64,000 bases of DNA from an uncultured Coriobacteriaceae bacterium (GCA_944320725.1 CALUIM010000014.1:48349-112348); one strand, 5' to 3'. Numbered from the stretch's first letter, positions 1-9,212 are shown. Translations and numbers: made by a program. Notes: generated from the sequence alone by a model not told the origin.

Positions 1-1
1 G

Positions 2-1939
2 AATCTGGCCGATGCCGGCGAGAGCCGCCAGTACATCGATCTCATCTGGGGCGCGGTGCTTACGCGCTATCTCACGCTCGCGCGTTTCGGCGGGTTTGGC
101 AACGTGCGCTCGGCCGGCCGCGTGCAGACGCCCACGCTGGCGTTGGTGGTGGAGCGCGAGCGCGAGCGCATGGCGTTTGTACCCGAGGATTACTGGCAGA
201 TCCGCGGCTTGGCGACACCGGCGGGGTCAGGCGAGGAGCATGAGTTCAAAATCGCCCACACCACGGCGCGCTTTACCGATAAAGCGGCGGCCGAGGCGGC
301 GTTCGCGCATGTCGACGGCGCCACAACGGGTACCGTGACCGCCGTTGCCAAGCGTTCGCGCAAACAGCAGCCCCCGGCGCCGTTCAACACGACGAGCCTG
401 CAGGCGGCTGCAGCGGCAGAGGGCATCAGCCCGGCGCGCACCATGCGCATCGCCGAGTCGCTCTATATGGCGGGTTTCATCTCGTATCCGCGCGTCGATA
501 ACACGGTGTATCCGCGTACGCTCGATCTTGCCGGTGTGGTAAACGGTCTCGCGGCAAACAGCCCCGCGCTGCGCCCCGTGTGTGCGAAGGTGCTTGCGGG
601 CCCCATGAAGCCTACGCGCGGCAAGACCGAGACCACCGACCATCCGCCCATTCATCCCACCGGCCAGGGCAATCCGGAGACCCTCGACGGCGGACAGAAG
701 AAGCTCTATTACCTTATTGCGCGGCGGTTTCTGGCGACCCTCATGGGTCCGGCGACCATCGAAAACACCAAGCTCACCATCGACGTTGCCAGCGAGCCCT
801 TCCAGGCATCGGGCGACGTGCTGGTAGACCCCGGCTTCCGTGAGGCGTACCCTTATGGTCTCAAGCGCGACGAGCAGCTGCCTGCGCTTGCCGAGGGCGA
901 TGTGGTCGATGTGCGCGACATCAAGCTCGAAGCCAAGCAAACCGAGCCGCCTGCGCGCTATAGCCAGGGTCGCCTCGTGCAGGAGATGGAGAAGCGCGGC
1001 CTTGGCACCAAGTCGACGCGCGCGAGCATCATCGAGCGCCTCTATCAGGTGCGCTATCTCAAAAACGACCCCATCGAGCCTAGTCAGCTGGGTATGGCCA
1101 TCGTCGATGCACTTCACGAGTTCGCGCCGCGCATTACCACGCCCGAGATGACCGCCGAGCTCGATGAAGATATGACGCGTGTGGCCGAAGGCGCCGACAC
1201 GCAGGAGCACGTGGTGGAACACTCCCGCGCCCTGCTGGCGGGCATGCTCGATGCGCTCATCGAGCACAAGGACGACCTGGGTGATCGCATCGCCGACGCG
1301 GTAACGGCCGATGCCCGCGTGGGCGCGTGCCCCAAGTGCGGCAAGGATCTGGTCATGAAGACCTCGGCCAAGACGCGCGGCAGCTTCATCGGCTGCATGG
1401 GTTGGCCCGAGTGCGATGTGACCTATCCGGTGCCGAGCGGCGTGAAGGTGAGCCCGCTCGAGGGCGATGCCGCGGTGTGCCCTGAGTGCGGTGCTCCGCG
1501 CATCAAGTGCCAGCCGTTCCGTCAAAAAGCGTACGAGGTGTGCGTCAACCCCAAGTGCCCCACCAACTACGAGCCCGATCTCAAGGTGGGCGAGTGCTCG
1601 GTGTGCGCCGAGGCCGGCCGCCACGGCGACCTGATCGCACATAAGAGCGAGAAGAGCGGCAAGCGCTTCATTCGCTGCACGAACTACGACGAGTGCGGCG
1701 TCTCCTATCCCTTGCCCGCGCGCGGCAAGCTCGAGGCCACCGGCGAGGTGTGCGAGCACTGCGGCGCGCCCGTGGTGGTGGTCGAGACGGCGCGCGGCCC
1801 ATGGCGCATCTGCGTGAATATGGATTGCCCCGGCAAGGAGAAGAAGCCCGCGCGCGGCCGCAACGGCGCGCGCAAGAGCACCGCGAAGAAGGCAACAAAG
1901 AAGAAGTCCGCAAAGCGTACGACGAAGAAAAGCTCATAG
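2..1939 (+). CDS. topA: DNA topoisomerase I, archaeal-type, 5' end cut by the window
   Basis: Type IA topoisomerase that relaxes negatively supercoiled DNA. The frame is open to the window edge (first codon read AAT at position 2), so the TOPRIM domain is missing and 645 residues remain. Near the start is the signature NVRSAGRVQTPTLALVVE. The active-site Tyr lies in FISYPRVDNTVYP, the spelling usual in archaeal-type enzymes. The C-terminus carries four Cys4 zinc-ribbon units at about fragment residues 442, 493, 531 and 584 (beginning CPKC, CPEC, CSVC and CEHC) and ends in a Lys/Arg-rich tail typical of actinobacterial topA. A 9-bp stem follows the stop. The family assignment is firm. The archaeal-type subfamily is inferred from motif wording. 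Confidence 0.95.
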   Translation, partial: NLADAGESRQYIDLIWGAVLTRYLTLARFGGFGNVRSAGRVQTPTLALVVERERERMAFVPEDYWQIRGLATPAGSGEEHEFKIAHTTARFTDKAAAEAAFAHVDGATTGTVTAVAKRSRKQQPPAPFNTTSLQAAAAAEGISPARTMRIAESLYMAGFISYPRVDNTVYPRTLDLAGVVNGLAANSPALRPVCAKVLAGPMKPTRGKTETTDHPPIHPTGQGNPETLDGGQKKLYYLIARRFLATLMGPATIENTKLTIDVASEPFQASGDVLVDPGFREAYPYGLKRDEQLPALAEGDVVDVRDIKLEAKQTEPPARYSQGRLVQEMEKRGLGTKSTRASIIERLYQVRYLKNDPIEPSQLGMAIVDALHEFAPRITTPEMTAELDEDMTRVAEGADTQEHVVEHSRALLAGMLDALIEHKDDLGDRIADAVTADARVGACPKCGKDLVMKTSAKTRGSFIGCMGWPECDVTYPVPSGVKVSPLEGDAAVCPECGAPRIKCQPFRQKAYEVCVNPKCPTNYEPDLKVGECSVCAEAGRHGDLIAHKSEKSGKRFIRCTNYDECGVSYPLPARGKLEATGEVCEHCGAPVVVVETARGPWRICVNMDCPGKEKKPARGRNGARKSTAKKATKKKSAKRTTKKSS

Positions 1940-1950
1940 GAGCTCTGCCG

Positions 1951-1975
1951 GCCTGCGCGTTGACGACGCGCAGGC
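1951..1975 (+). terminator. stem-loop after topA, possible terminator
   Basis: Perfect 9-bp inverted repeat (GCCTGCGCG / CGCGCAGGC) with a 7-nt loop, 11 bases past the topA stop. No T-run follows, so intrinsic termination is only possible. Confidence 0.35.
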
Positions 1976-2129
1976 TGTGAGATGTGCCCTGCCGTGCGAG
2001 CCATCATTACGGCTTTCATAACCTATGTCGCCATACCGAGCCCGCCCCCTCTCCTTCGATTACAATAGATAGACCTCGAATCGACCGCGCAACGACGTGC
2101 TGCGTCGTGGCGTTGGGCCGTTTCAGGGG

Positions 2130-2186
2130 CTCTCGGCTTCGATGCCGAGAGAGCGTTCTGGCAACCCGGGAGGCGCAGCTGCGCCT
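2130..2186 (+). promoter_or_regulatory. structured leader upstream of the zinc-ribbon gene
   Basis: The 269-bp gap after topA holds an 8-bp stem-loop (CTCTCGGC / GCCGAGAG, 2130-2151) and a perfect 16-bp palindrome (AGGCGCAGCTGCGCCT, 2171-2186) ending 22 bases before the start codon. I do not recognise a known riboswitch. The palindrome could be an operator or an RNA hairpin next to the ribosome site. Confidence 0.3.
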
Positions 2187-2208
2187 TCGCGAAAGGGGAG
2201 TGATCACC

Positions 2209-3378
2209 ATGGCCTTTTGCTACAACTGCGGCAATCCGCTAGGCGATTCCGATAAGTTCTGCGCGGCATGCGGTGCCGCCGTTATTGCATCTCAGCCGGA
2301 GGCTGCCTCTGCAGCCGAGGCGCCAGCTGAGCCGACCTCCGCTGCGTCCGAGCCTGCTGAAAACCCTGCTGAAGAGGCGGCGACGGAGCCGGTGGCCGAG
2401 TCCGCCGCTTCCGTCGGGGAAGCCCAGGCCGAGGGCCCGGTGACACCTGAGCAGCCACCGCAGGATTTCAGCTATCGGCAATACGCGACTCCCGGCAACG
2501 CGCAGGGCAGCATCCCTACTGGTCAGACCGTGCAGACGCCCGCCATCGTGCCGCCGCAGGGCCCGAGCCCGCTGTCGCGCGCATGGAGCGATTTCAAGGC
2601 GTCGCCCAGCAAATTCAAGATCATCCTCAAGCTTGCGGCGTTCCAGTTCGTTCCCGGCGTGGGCGGTCTCGTGACGAGTGGCTATATGTACACCTGGGCC
2701 AAGGAGCAGGCGTTCGGCAAACACGAGCCCATGCCCCAGAAGATCGTGCGCCCCGGTGTGCTCGATAGCGGCCTGTACGCCTATGGTGTAAACCTCATTA
2801 TCATGGTGGCAACGTTCGCGCTGTTCTTCATCTTAGGGATGCTACTCGGCGCCATCAATCTCGACGGCCTCATGCCGCTGCTCTGGCTCGCCTTTGTCAT
2901 CGCGTCCGGCCCGTTCATCACAATCATGCTCTTGAGGAGCGCCATCTGCGGCAAGGTTCGCGCAGGCCTCAACGTCAAGCGCGCTTGGGAGATGTTCGCT
3001 GCGCAGAACAAGACCGGCAAGGCCTTCACCTCGTATTGGGGTCCCATGGCCGCCGCATTCGGCCTGACCATCGTGGCGTTCATCATCTTCTTCATCCTGT
3101 TTGGCGTGGTTTTGGGAACGAGCCTTGCGCCGCTTGCCTTCTCGGGGTACGGCATGTCGTACGGATACGCCAGCGCCTATGCCGCGAGCACCGCGTTTGC
3201 TGCGATCATGAGCTTCTTCCCGCTGATCATCATCCTGTTGTTCGCGCTTTTCTTCATTGGCACGGCGGCCTCCATGGTAGCCACGCGCGCCTTCGGCTAT
3301 TGGATGCAGGACTTCAATCCGCGCGATTGGCCTGAGTACCAGGAGAACGCCTGGTATTACCAGAACAGCGTATTGTAG
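2209..3378 (+). CDS. zinc-ribbon membrane protein (hypothetical)
   Basis: Protein of 389 residues with no assigned function. Residues 4-21 form a Cys4 zinc ribbon (C4, C7, C18, C21). A Pro/Ala/Glu-rich linker of about 120 residues follows, then a membrane domain with at least four hydrophobic segments (for example around LIIMVATFALFFILGMLL, LIVAFIIFFILFGVVLG and FFPLIIILLFALFFIG). The start at 2209 was chosen because GAAAGGGGAG precedes it and the zinc ribbon begins there; the frame is open further upstream but lacks a site. It is followed by a second zinc-ribbon membrane protein, which suggests a pair. The role is unknown. Confidence 0.75.
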   Translation: MAFCYNCGNPLGDSDKFCAACGAAVIASQPEAASAAEAPAEPTSAASEPAENPAEEAATEPVAESAASVGEAQAEGPVTPEQPPQDFSYRQYATPGNAQGSIPTGQTVQTPAIVPPQGPSPLSRAWSDFKASPSKFKIILKLAAFQFVPGVGGLVTSGYMYTWAKEQAFGKHEPMPQKIVRPGVLDSGLYAYGVNLIIMVATFALFFILGMLLGAINLDGLMPLLWLAFVIASGPFITIMLLRSAICGKVRAGLNVKRAWEMFAAQNKTGKAFTSYWGPMAAAFGLTIVAFIIFFILFGVVLGTSLAPLAFSGYGMSYGYASAYAASTAFAAIMSFFPLIIILLFALFFIGTAASMVATRAFGYWMQDFNPRDWPEYQENAWYYQNSVL

Positions 3379-3445
3379 CGCGTACAACGGTGTGGCGCCG
3401 CCCGCGGCGCGGCTTCGTATGGCGAGAGAATCGGGGTGGTAGACG

Positions 3446-4960
3446 GTGTTCTGCACAAGCTGTGGACATGAGGTCAAACCTGGAAGCGCGTTTTGCACGG
3501 CGTGCGGCGCACCGGTGCAACAGCCCGACGCTGCCAGCGATACGGTAGCTGCAGCGCACGAGGAGCCCGAGGCAGCGCCCCAGGAGTCGGCAGCGCCCGA
3601 GGTACCAGTGCCGGACGAGACGCCAGCGCCAACGGACGCCCCGGGCGCTCCCGAGGAGCCGCAGGGCAAAACATCGCGTCGCGGCCTGGTTATCGCGCTC
3701 GTGGCAGCGGCCGTGGTGATCGTCGTTGCGGCAGCGGCTTTCTTGCTGCGCCCCCAGGGCACTGCCACGGTTTCGGGCATCGACGGCGCCACGCAAGCCT
3801 CAATCGTCACGCGTATTCGTCCGCAGGGCGAAGACGAGGTCTTCCTCACCTCGTATCGTGTGCGGCTCTATGCGCTCTCTGCTGCCAACGACAAGCTTGC
3901 CGAGGAACTCGCTCGCGAGGCCAAGGAGTCCGAGCCGGTACGCGAGGTGCGGGTAACCGGCGACGGCGGCTTTACCTTCGCCGATATGGACGATGTGCCC
4001 GATGGCGGCTACCTCGTGGTGATCGTCGACAACGATACAGAGATCGAGCAGGAGCTCATCGTCGAGTACGCCGAGGATAACGACTATGCGGTCGACGAGA
4101 TCGTGGTGACGCCGCCGGCAGAGGGCGATGATGCTGCCAAGGATGAGCCTGCCGAGGACGTCGACCCGCGTGCCGCGTCGTATGCGCTCTACCTGGCCAA
4201 ATGCCAAGAGCTCATCAATACATACGGCGAGGGCACCGCGATCGATATCTGGGGTGGCTCGGGTCGCGCGGCAACGGGCCTTGTGCTCGCGCAGACCATC
4301 GATTTCAACGGTGACGGCTTGGAGGAGCTGCTCGTTGTCTACACGACGAGCAACCTCGCAGACTCGTTCCAGGTAACGGAGGACACCTATCGCGTTGAGG
4401 TCTGGGCGTTTGATCCGGAGGGCGGCGAGGACGGCGAGGGGTCCATTGCACTCGTGCACGAGCAGCGCACGTCGTATACCAACGGCGGCATGACGTTCCT
4501 CACGCAGTACGTGCGCGATAACAAGGTGTATTTGTTCTTCGACGGCTACGATACGATCGATTACGCGGCAGAGGGCCTGCCCGAGAGCACCGTCCGCTAT
4601 ATCGAGGGCCTGTGGGGCATGCAGGAAGACCAGACGTTTGCCAAGGTGCTGGAAACCTGGAACCAGTACGATTACGAGGTGCCGGGCGGTGCCTTCGATC
4701 GGTACTTCCTCAACGGAGGCGAAGCGGCGGCGGACGCCTATGAAGCCGAGGCGGCGCAGTACATGAACGCCTCGACGTACAACTTCCTGGAGTTCTCCCA
4801 GTATTCAGATGGTGGCGTCAATTCGCTGGGTTCGAGCGGTCAGTCTGAGGCGCGCTATAGCGTCGACCAGACGTTGCAGATCACGCGTGACACGCTTGCG
4901 CTGCTCGAGGCGGGTGCGGGTGCAGCAGACAACGATGCGCCGGCGGCCAGCGACGCGTAG
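3446..4960 (+). CDS. zinc-ribbon, single-pass membrane protein with large outer domain
   Basis: Protein of 504 residues starting with GTG. A Cys4 zinc ribbon (C3, C6, C17, C20) is followed by an acidic Pro/Ala linker, one membrane segment (about residues 76-96) and a large, mostly acidic outer domain. That domain has a carboxypeptidase-regulatory-like stretch (EVRVTGDGGFTFADM...GGYLVVIVDND). It also has a section resembling EF-hand or FG-GAP-like 'DFNGDGLEELLVVY' elements, which often bind calcium. The layout, cytoplasmic zinc ribbon with a surface domain, is common in Gram-positive proteins of unknown role. It lies 67 bases after the previous zinc-ribbon gene. Confidence 0.75.
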   Translation: MFCTSCGHEVKPGSAFCTACGAPVQQPDAASDTVAAAHEEPEAAPQESAAPEVPVPDETPAPTDAPGAPEEPQGKTSRRGLVIALVAAAVVIVVAAAAFLLRPQGTATVSGIDGATQASIVTRIRPQGEDEVFLTSYRVRLYALSAANDKLAEELAREAKESEPVREVRVTGDGGFTFADMDDVPDGGYLVVIVDNDTEIEQELIVEYAEDNDYAVDEIVVTPPAEGDDAAKDEPAEDVDPRAASYALYLAKCQELINTYGEGTAIDIWGGSGRAATGLVLAQTIDFNGDGLEELLVVYTTSNLADSFQVTEDTYRVEVWAFDPEGGEDGEGSIALVHEQRTSYTNGGMTFLTQYVRDNKVYLFFDGYDTIDYAAEGLPESTVRYIEGLWGMQEDQTFAKVLETWNQYDYEVPGGAFDRYFLNGGEAAADAYEAEAAQYMNASTYNFLEFSQYSDGGVNSLGSSGQSEARYSVDQTLQITRDTLALLEAGAGAADNDAPAASDA

Positions 4961-4977
4961 GACATGATGGGAACAGC

Positions 4978-5673
4978 ATGGCTCAAGAGCTAGCAGAGAA
5001 AATCGCAGGCGCGCCGAAGGCGCCCGAACCGGCGTTCATCACCGTTGAGGGTATCGACGGCTGCGGCAAATCGACGCAGGCGCGTCTTGCGTGCCAAGCG
5101 CTCGAGCGCGCCGGCTACGACGTGCTCGCCCTGCGCGAGCCGGGCGGTGCCGCTATCTCGGAAAAAATCCGTGCGCTGTTGCTCGATCCCGCCAACAGTG
5201 AGATGGGCGGTGTCTGCGAACTGCTGCTGTATGAGGCGGCACGTGCGCAGCTTGTTCACGAGGTCATCGAGCCGGCGCTCGCGGCGGGCAAGGTGGTCGT
5301 TTGCGACCGTTTCTACGATTCCACAACTTGCTACCAGGCGTTTGCCGGCGGGCTCGACCGCGATCGCGTGCGTGCGGCGAATGAGCTTGCCGTGGGTGCG
5401 TGTCGGCCGCTTGTCACCTTCGTGTTCGATATCGACGCGCAGGCGGCCGCCGCGCGCCGTTCGAAGCGTACCGAGGACCGCATGGAGGCCAAGGGTCTTG
5501 CCTTTCAGGCGCGCGTTGCCGAGGGGTTCCGCGCGATCGCGGAAGAGGAGCCGGCACGTGTGAAGCTCATTGATGCCGCGCGCACCATCAATGCGATCCA
5601 TGCCGATGTGGTAGCCGAGCTTCGTGCGGCGGGCTTCAGCATCCCCGACGATACCGAGGAGGCCGGGCGATGA
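4978..5673 (+). CDS. tmk: thymidylate kinase
   Basis: Converts dTMP to dTDP using ATP, a step in dTTP synthesis. The P-loop GIDGCGKST lies at residues 25-33, the DR(Y/F) motif appears as DRFYDSTTCYQAFAGG, and an Arg-rich lid region follows (AARRSKRTEDRME). At 231 residues it is slightly long because of a 17-residue N-terminal extension. Its stop overlaps the holB start (ATGA), so the two are translationally coupled. The tmk-holB-ricT order is common in Gram-positive genomes. Confidence 0.95.
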   Translation: MAQELAEKIAGAPKAPEPAFITVEGIDGCGKSTQARLACQALERAGYDVLALREPGGAAISEKIRALLLDPANSEMGGVCELLLYEAARAQLVHEVIEPALAAGKVVVCDRFYDSTTCYQAFAGGLDRDRVRAANELAVGACRPLVTFVFDIDAQAAAARRSKRTEDRMEAKGLAFQARVAEGFRAIAEEEPARVKLIDAARTINAIHADVVAELRAAGFSIPDDTEEAGR

Positions 5674-6812
5674 CGCCGGCGCCTGAGCATGCAGCGCCCC
5701 GCTCGCTCATGGCGCAGCTCGATACGCAGCCGCGCGTGCGGGCGTTTTTGGAGCGTGCCATCGCGAGCGGCCGCGCCTCGCATGCCTATCTGTTTTTGGG
5801 TGCGCCGGGCTCTGGCAAGCTCGATGCTGCATGGGCGCTCGCGCAGGCGATTATCTGCGACGAGGGCGGCTGCGGCGCATGTGATGCCTGTGTACGCGTG
5901 GCGCGCCACACGCATCCCGATGTGCACTATCTTGCGCCCGAGAGCGTGACGGGGTACCTGATTGCCCAGACGCGCGACCTTATCGACGACGTTGCGCTCG
6001 CACCCATTCGCGCGCGTTCCAAGGTCTATATTGTCGACCGCGCCGAACAGCTCAAGGCCGATTCCGCCAACGCGCTGCTCAAGACGCTCGAGGAGCCGCC
6101 GCAGGGTGTGACGTTCATCTTGCTGGGCACCTCGGCCGAGACGATTCTGCCTACCATCGTATCGCGCTGCCAGTGCGTGCCGTTCCGCATGATCGCGCCC
6201 GAGGATGCGGCGCGCGCGGTGGAGCGGACGTGCGGCGCGCCGCTCGAGCGGTGCCGCATGGCGGTTGCGGTGGCGGGAAGCCCCACGCGCGCCGTGGCGT
6301 TTCTCAAAAGTGCGAGCAGGCAAGATGCCCGTCGTCGCATGCTGCGCGCCATCGACGCGCTGCCCCATGCCGACAACCTCGATATTCTCGATGCTGCCAA
6401 GGAGCTCGTCGTTGCGGTGAAAGCCCCGCTCGACGAGGTGAAATCCACCCAGGAGGCGGTGCTTGCCGAGAACGCCGACTTCCTCTCGCGTGGAGCATTG
6501 AAGCAGCTTGAGGACAGGAACAAGCGCGAACTCAATGCGCGCGAGCGTTCGGGTATCATGGAAGTGCTAGCGAGCGCGCGCTCGCTGCTGCGCGACGTGC
6601 TCGCAACCCTTGAGGGCGTTCCCGGTGGCATCGTGAACGAAGACGCTGCCGACATCGTGGAGCGCTTGGCGCACGCAACCGGTCCCGTGGGCGCACTCGC
6701 CGCCGTCGAGGCCGTGTCTGCTGCCGAGCGTGCCATCGCCCGCAACGTAACTCCCCAGCTGACCTTCGAGGTCATGCTCTTCGATATCAGGAAGGCGCTT
6801 CTATGCCCGTAG
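5670..6812 (+). CDS. holB: DNA polymerase III delta-prime subunit
   Basis: Clamp-loader subunit of the replicative polymerase, 380 residues. The N-terminal AAA+ fold includes LGAPGSGKLD in place of a canonical Walker A GKT/S, as expected for delta-prime, which does not hydrolyse ATP. A Cys cluster (CDEGGCGACDACVRVARHTHPD, split over about 20 residues) is the zinc module. The sensor-1 and SRC region reads TIVSRCQCVPF. It overlaps tmk by 4 bp and ricT by 10 bp, so it sits in a coupled operon. Confidence 0.9.
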   Translation: MTPAPEHAAPRSLMAQLDTQPRVRAFLERAIASGRASHAYLFLGAPGSGKLDAAWALAQAIICDEGGCGACDACVRVARHTHPDVHYLAPESVTGYLIAQTRDLIDDVALAPIRARSKVYIVDRAEQLKADSANALLKTLEEPPQGVTFILLGTSAETILPTIVSRCQCVPFRMIAPEDAARAVERTCGAPLERCRMAVAVAGSPTRAVAFLKSASRQDARRRMLRAIDALPHADNLDILDAAKELVVAVKAPLDEVKSTQEAVLAENADFLSRGALKQLEDRNKRELNARERSGIMEVLASARSLLRDVLATLEGVPGGIVNEDAADIVERLAHATGPVGALAAVEAVSAAERAIARNVTPQLTFEVMLFDIRKALLCP

Positions 6813-8359
6813 TTGTACCTGTTAAGTTTCCGTTCGCCTCCCGCTCCTTGTGGTTTGATCCGCAGGGGCTGGACATCATAGAAGGCGACCACGCCGTCTG
6901 CTCCACCGAGCGCGGCACCGAGCTGGGCTTGGTGCTCGAGGATCCCTATGAGGTGGAGGAGCGCGATCTGGCAGCGCCGCTCAAGCCGGTGTTGCGCATC
7001 GCTACCGATGAGGATCTCGACCGCGCCGATGAGCTTGTGGACCGTGGCGAGGCGGCCATGTCGGATTTCCGGCGCCTTGTGAAGCAAAACGGCCTCGACA
7101 TGAAGCCCGTGGGCGTAGAGTACCTCTTCGGGGGCGAGAAGGCCGTGTTCTACTTCGCTGCCGAGGAGCGCGTGGACTTCCGCCAGCTGGTGAAAGACCT
7201 CTCCTCGTTCTTCCACATTCGCGTGGATATGCGCCAGATTGGTGTGCGAGACGAGACGCGCCTGGCAGGCGGATACGCCCAGTGCGGGCAGGAGCTGTGC
7301 TGCACGCGGTTTGGCGGACAGTTCGAGCCGGTCTCCATTCGCATGGCAAAAGAGCAGGATCTGCCACTCAACTCGTCGAAGATCTCGGGCGTGTGCGGCC
7401 GCCTCATGTGCTGCTTGCGCTATGAGTTCGAGGCGTACAAGGATTTCAAGAGCCGCGCGCCCAAGAAGAAAGCCGTCATCGACACGCCGCTGGGTAAGGC
7501 GAAGATCCAAGAGTACGATACGCCGCGCGAGCAGTTGGTGCTGCGTCTTGAGAGCGGCAAGGTCTTCCGTGTGAATCTTGCCGAGATGAGCTGCTCGGAT
7601 GCATGCAAGAAGCGCGCCGAGGAGCAGAAGTGCGCCTGCCGCCCCGATTGCGTGACGCGCGAGGTGCTCGAGAAGATCGAATCGCCCGATATCGCGCTTG
7701 CCCTCATGGAGCTCGATCGCGAGGCGGGCGTAGACGTGGGCGATGGGCTTGACCAGGCAGACAGGATTACAACATCCGGTCCCACGCCGCGCCGCCGCCG
7801 CACGCGTGACGATAGCCAGAAGGCTGCGCAGCCCGGTCGTGGCACGCGCGGTGCTGGCAAGGGCAGGGGACAGGCCGGTCAGGCGGCAGGCGAGAGTGCC
7901 GCGCCAACGCGCAGACGCCGTAAGCGTGCCACCGCGCCCGAGGTGTCGGCAGCCCCCGCGCGCCAGGACGAGCGTGCGGAGGGCACGTCGCGCCGGCGTC
8001 GCCGCCATGTGAGCGGGCAGGATGTCGCCCCAGAGCAGCAGGCGTCCACGCAGAGGCGCGCTCAGGTAGCAGATGATGAGGCGCCGCGTCGCCGCTCGCG
8101 CCGTCGTCATGCCGCGCAGACCGCGAAGCCCGATGTGCCGTCCGTTGCCGAGCAGGTGCAGGAGGGCGAGGTGAAGGTGACGCGTCGCCGTCCCGGCGAC
8201 GGGGGAGGCGCGGCCGCCAAGAACGCTCGTTCGCAGGCTTCAGCGCCCGCCGACGCCGCTGCCGAGCAAACCCAGAAGCGCCGTCGCCGCCGTCGCTCGC
8301 GCAAGCCCAAGCAGGGCGGCGCCTCCGACCAGGGCACCCCGGCATCAACCGAAAGCTGA
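6803..8359 (+). CDS. ricT: PSP1-domain protein RicT with long basic tail
   Basis: Member of the PSP1/RicT family. In Bacillus, RicT forms a complex with RicA and RicF that binds iron-sulfur clusters and assists RNase Y-dependent RNA maturation. The first 310 or so residues form the conserved core, with the Cys motifs CGQELCCTRF and CGRLMCCLRYE followed by CKKRAEEQKCACRPDC. The remaining 210 residues are a low-complexity Arg/Ala/Thr/Gln-rich tail with repeated RRRR and RRRRR clusters, suggesting RNA or ribosome binding. Family members are usually around 270-300 residues, so the tail is an unusual extension. It is coupled to holB by overlap. Confidence 0.88.
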   Translation: MPVVVPVKFPFASRSLWFDPQGLDIIEGDHAVCSTERGTELGLVLEDPYEVEERDLAAPLKPVLRIATDEDLDRADELVDRGEAAMSDFRRLVKQNGLDMKPVGVEYLFGGEKAVFYFAAEERVDFRQLVKDLSSFFHIRVDMRQIGVRDETRLAGGYAQCGQELCCTRFGGQFEPVSIRMAKEQDLPLNSSKISGVCGRLMCCLRYEFEAYKDFKSRAPKKKAVIDTPLGKAKIQEYDTPREQLVLRLESGKVFRVNLAEMSCSDACKKRAEEQKCACRPDCVTREVLEKIESPDIALALMELDREAGVDVGDGLDQADRITTSGPTPRRRRTRDDSQKAAQPGRGTRGAGKGRGQAGQAAGESAAPTRRRRKRATAPEVSAAPARQDERAEGTSRRRRRHVSGQDVAPEQQASTQRRAQVADDEAPRRRSRRRHAAQTAKPDVPSVAEQVQEGEVKVTRRRPGDGGGAAAKNARSQASAPADAAAEQTQKRRRRRRSRKPKQGGASDQGTPASTES

Positions 8360-8418
8360 TTGTGCCCCGAACCGGCGCATAGCGTGCCTGCGCCGCGGGT
8401 AGAACTCGTCTAAGCTAG

Positions 8419-8456
8419 CAACCCTTCCTCCGCACGGAGGGAGGGTTGCGTTTGTT
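8419..8456 (+). terminator. stem-loop that is both ricT terminator and comF ribosome site
   Basis: A 14-bp stem with one G-U pair (8419-8448) followed by CGTTTGTTT looks like an intrinsic terminator of the tmk-holB-ricT operon. Its 3' arm contains GGAGGGAGGG, the only ribosome site available for comF, whose TTG starts lie at 8446 and 8452. When folded, the hairpin would hide that site. Confidence 0.65.
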
Positions 8457-9210
8457 TGGTGTCAAGGGCATATCATCCACCTCGCGCGGTGCCCAGATCT
8501 TGGCGCATGCGGGGGAGCTCGTGCTCGAGGTGCTCTCGCCCACGCGTTGCGCGGGGTGCGAGCGTGCCGGCGCGCTCATCTGCGAGCGATGCCTCGACGC
8601 GCTCGAGCTTATCGACCCCAAGCAAAGCTGCTGTTCGTGCGGGGCGCCGTTTGGGGCGCTGCAATGTACCGAGTGCACCGGTGAGGTGCTGCCATGCGGG
8701 CGGTGCTTGGCGATGGCGGGGTTTTCCGGTCCACTGCCGCGTATCATCAGGGCGTACAAGGATGCCGGTGAGCGCCGCTTGGCGCCGGAACTCGCCGAGC
8801 TCATGCTGGCGTGCGTCGAACATGCCGAGTGCGTGGCGCCCGATCGCTATGGCGGCATGCTCACCCAGGCAGATGCAGTCTCGTTTGTCCCGGCTACGGC
8901 GGCGGCCTTCCGGCGGCGCGGGTTCGATCATATGGAGCAGATCGCGCAGGCGTTTTGTGCACTGGCTGGCGTGCCGCTGCTCGATGCGCTTGCCAAGCAT
9001 GGCTCGTATGACCAGCGTGCGCTGGGGCGCGCCTCGCGCCAAGCGTACGCCCAGGGGGCCTACGAGGTGGTGACACCGGTTGCGGGGATGCACCTGTTGT
9101 TGCTCGACGACGTGATCACCACAGGCGCGACGATCTCGGCTGCAGCGGGGGCACTTGGTAACGCCGGGGCCGCCACGGTGGATGCGCTTGCCCTCGCACG
9201 CGTCTGGTAG
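8446..9210 (+). CDS. comF: ComF family phosphoribosyltransferase-like protein
   Basis: Homologue of ComF, needed for uptake of transforming DNA in naturally competent bacteria; it is also kept in many non-competent species. An N-terminal double zinc finger is visible (CAGC...CERC, then CCSCGAPF, CTEC and CGRC). The C-terminal PRTase fold carries the PRPP loop LLLLDDVITTGATIS. The start is uncertain: TTG at 8446 or TTG at 8452, the latter better spaced from GGAGG. Both starts lie in or next to the upstream terminator-like hairpin. Length up to 254 residues, normal for the family. Confidence 0.85.
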   Translation: MRLFGVKGISSTSRGAQILAHAGELVLEVLSPTRCAGCERAGALICERCLDALELIDPKQSCCSCGAPFGALQCTECTGEVLPCGRCLAMAGFSGPLPRIIRAYKDAGERRLAPELAELMLACVEHAECVAPDRYGGMLTQADAVSFVPATAAAFRRRGFDHMEQIAQAFCALAGVPLLDALAKHGSYDQRALGRASRQAYAQGAYEVVTPVAGMHLLLLDDVITTGATISAAAGALGNAGAATVDALALARVW

Positions 9211-9212
9211 CT

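Noticed and set aside
5800..5840. Frameshift or damage in holB because Walker A reads GSGKLD
   Set aside because: Delta-prime subunits naturally have altered P-loops and do not use ATP. The frame is continuous and the zinc module intact.
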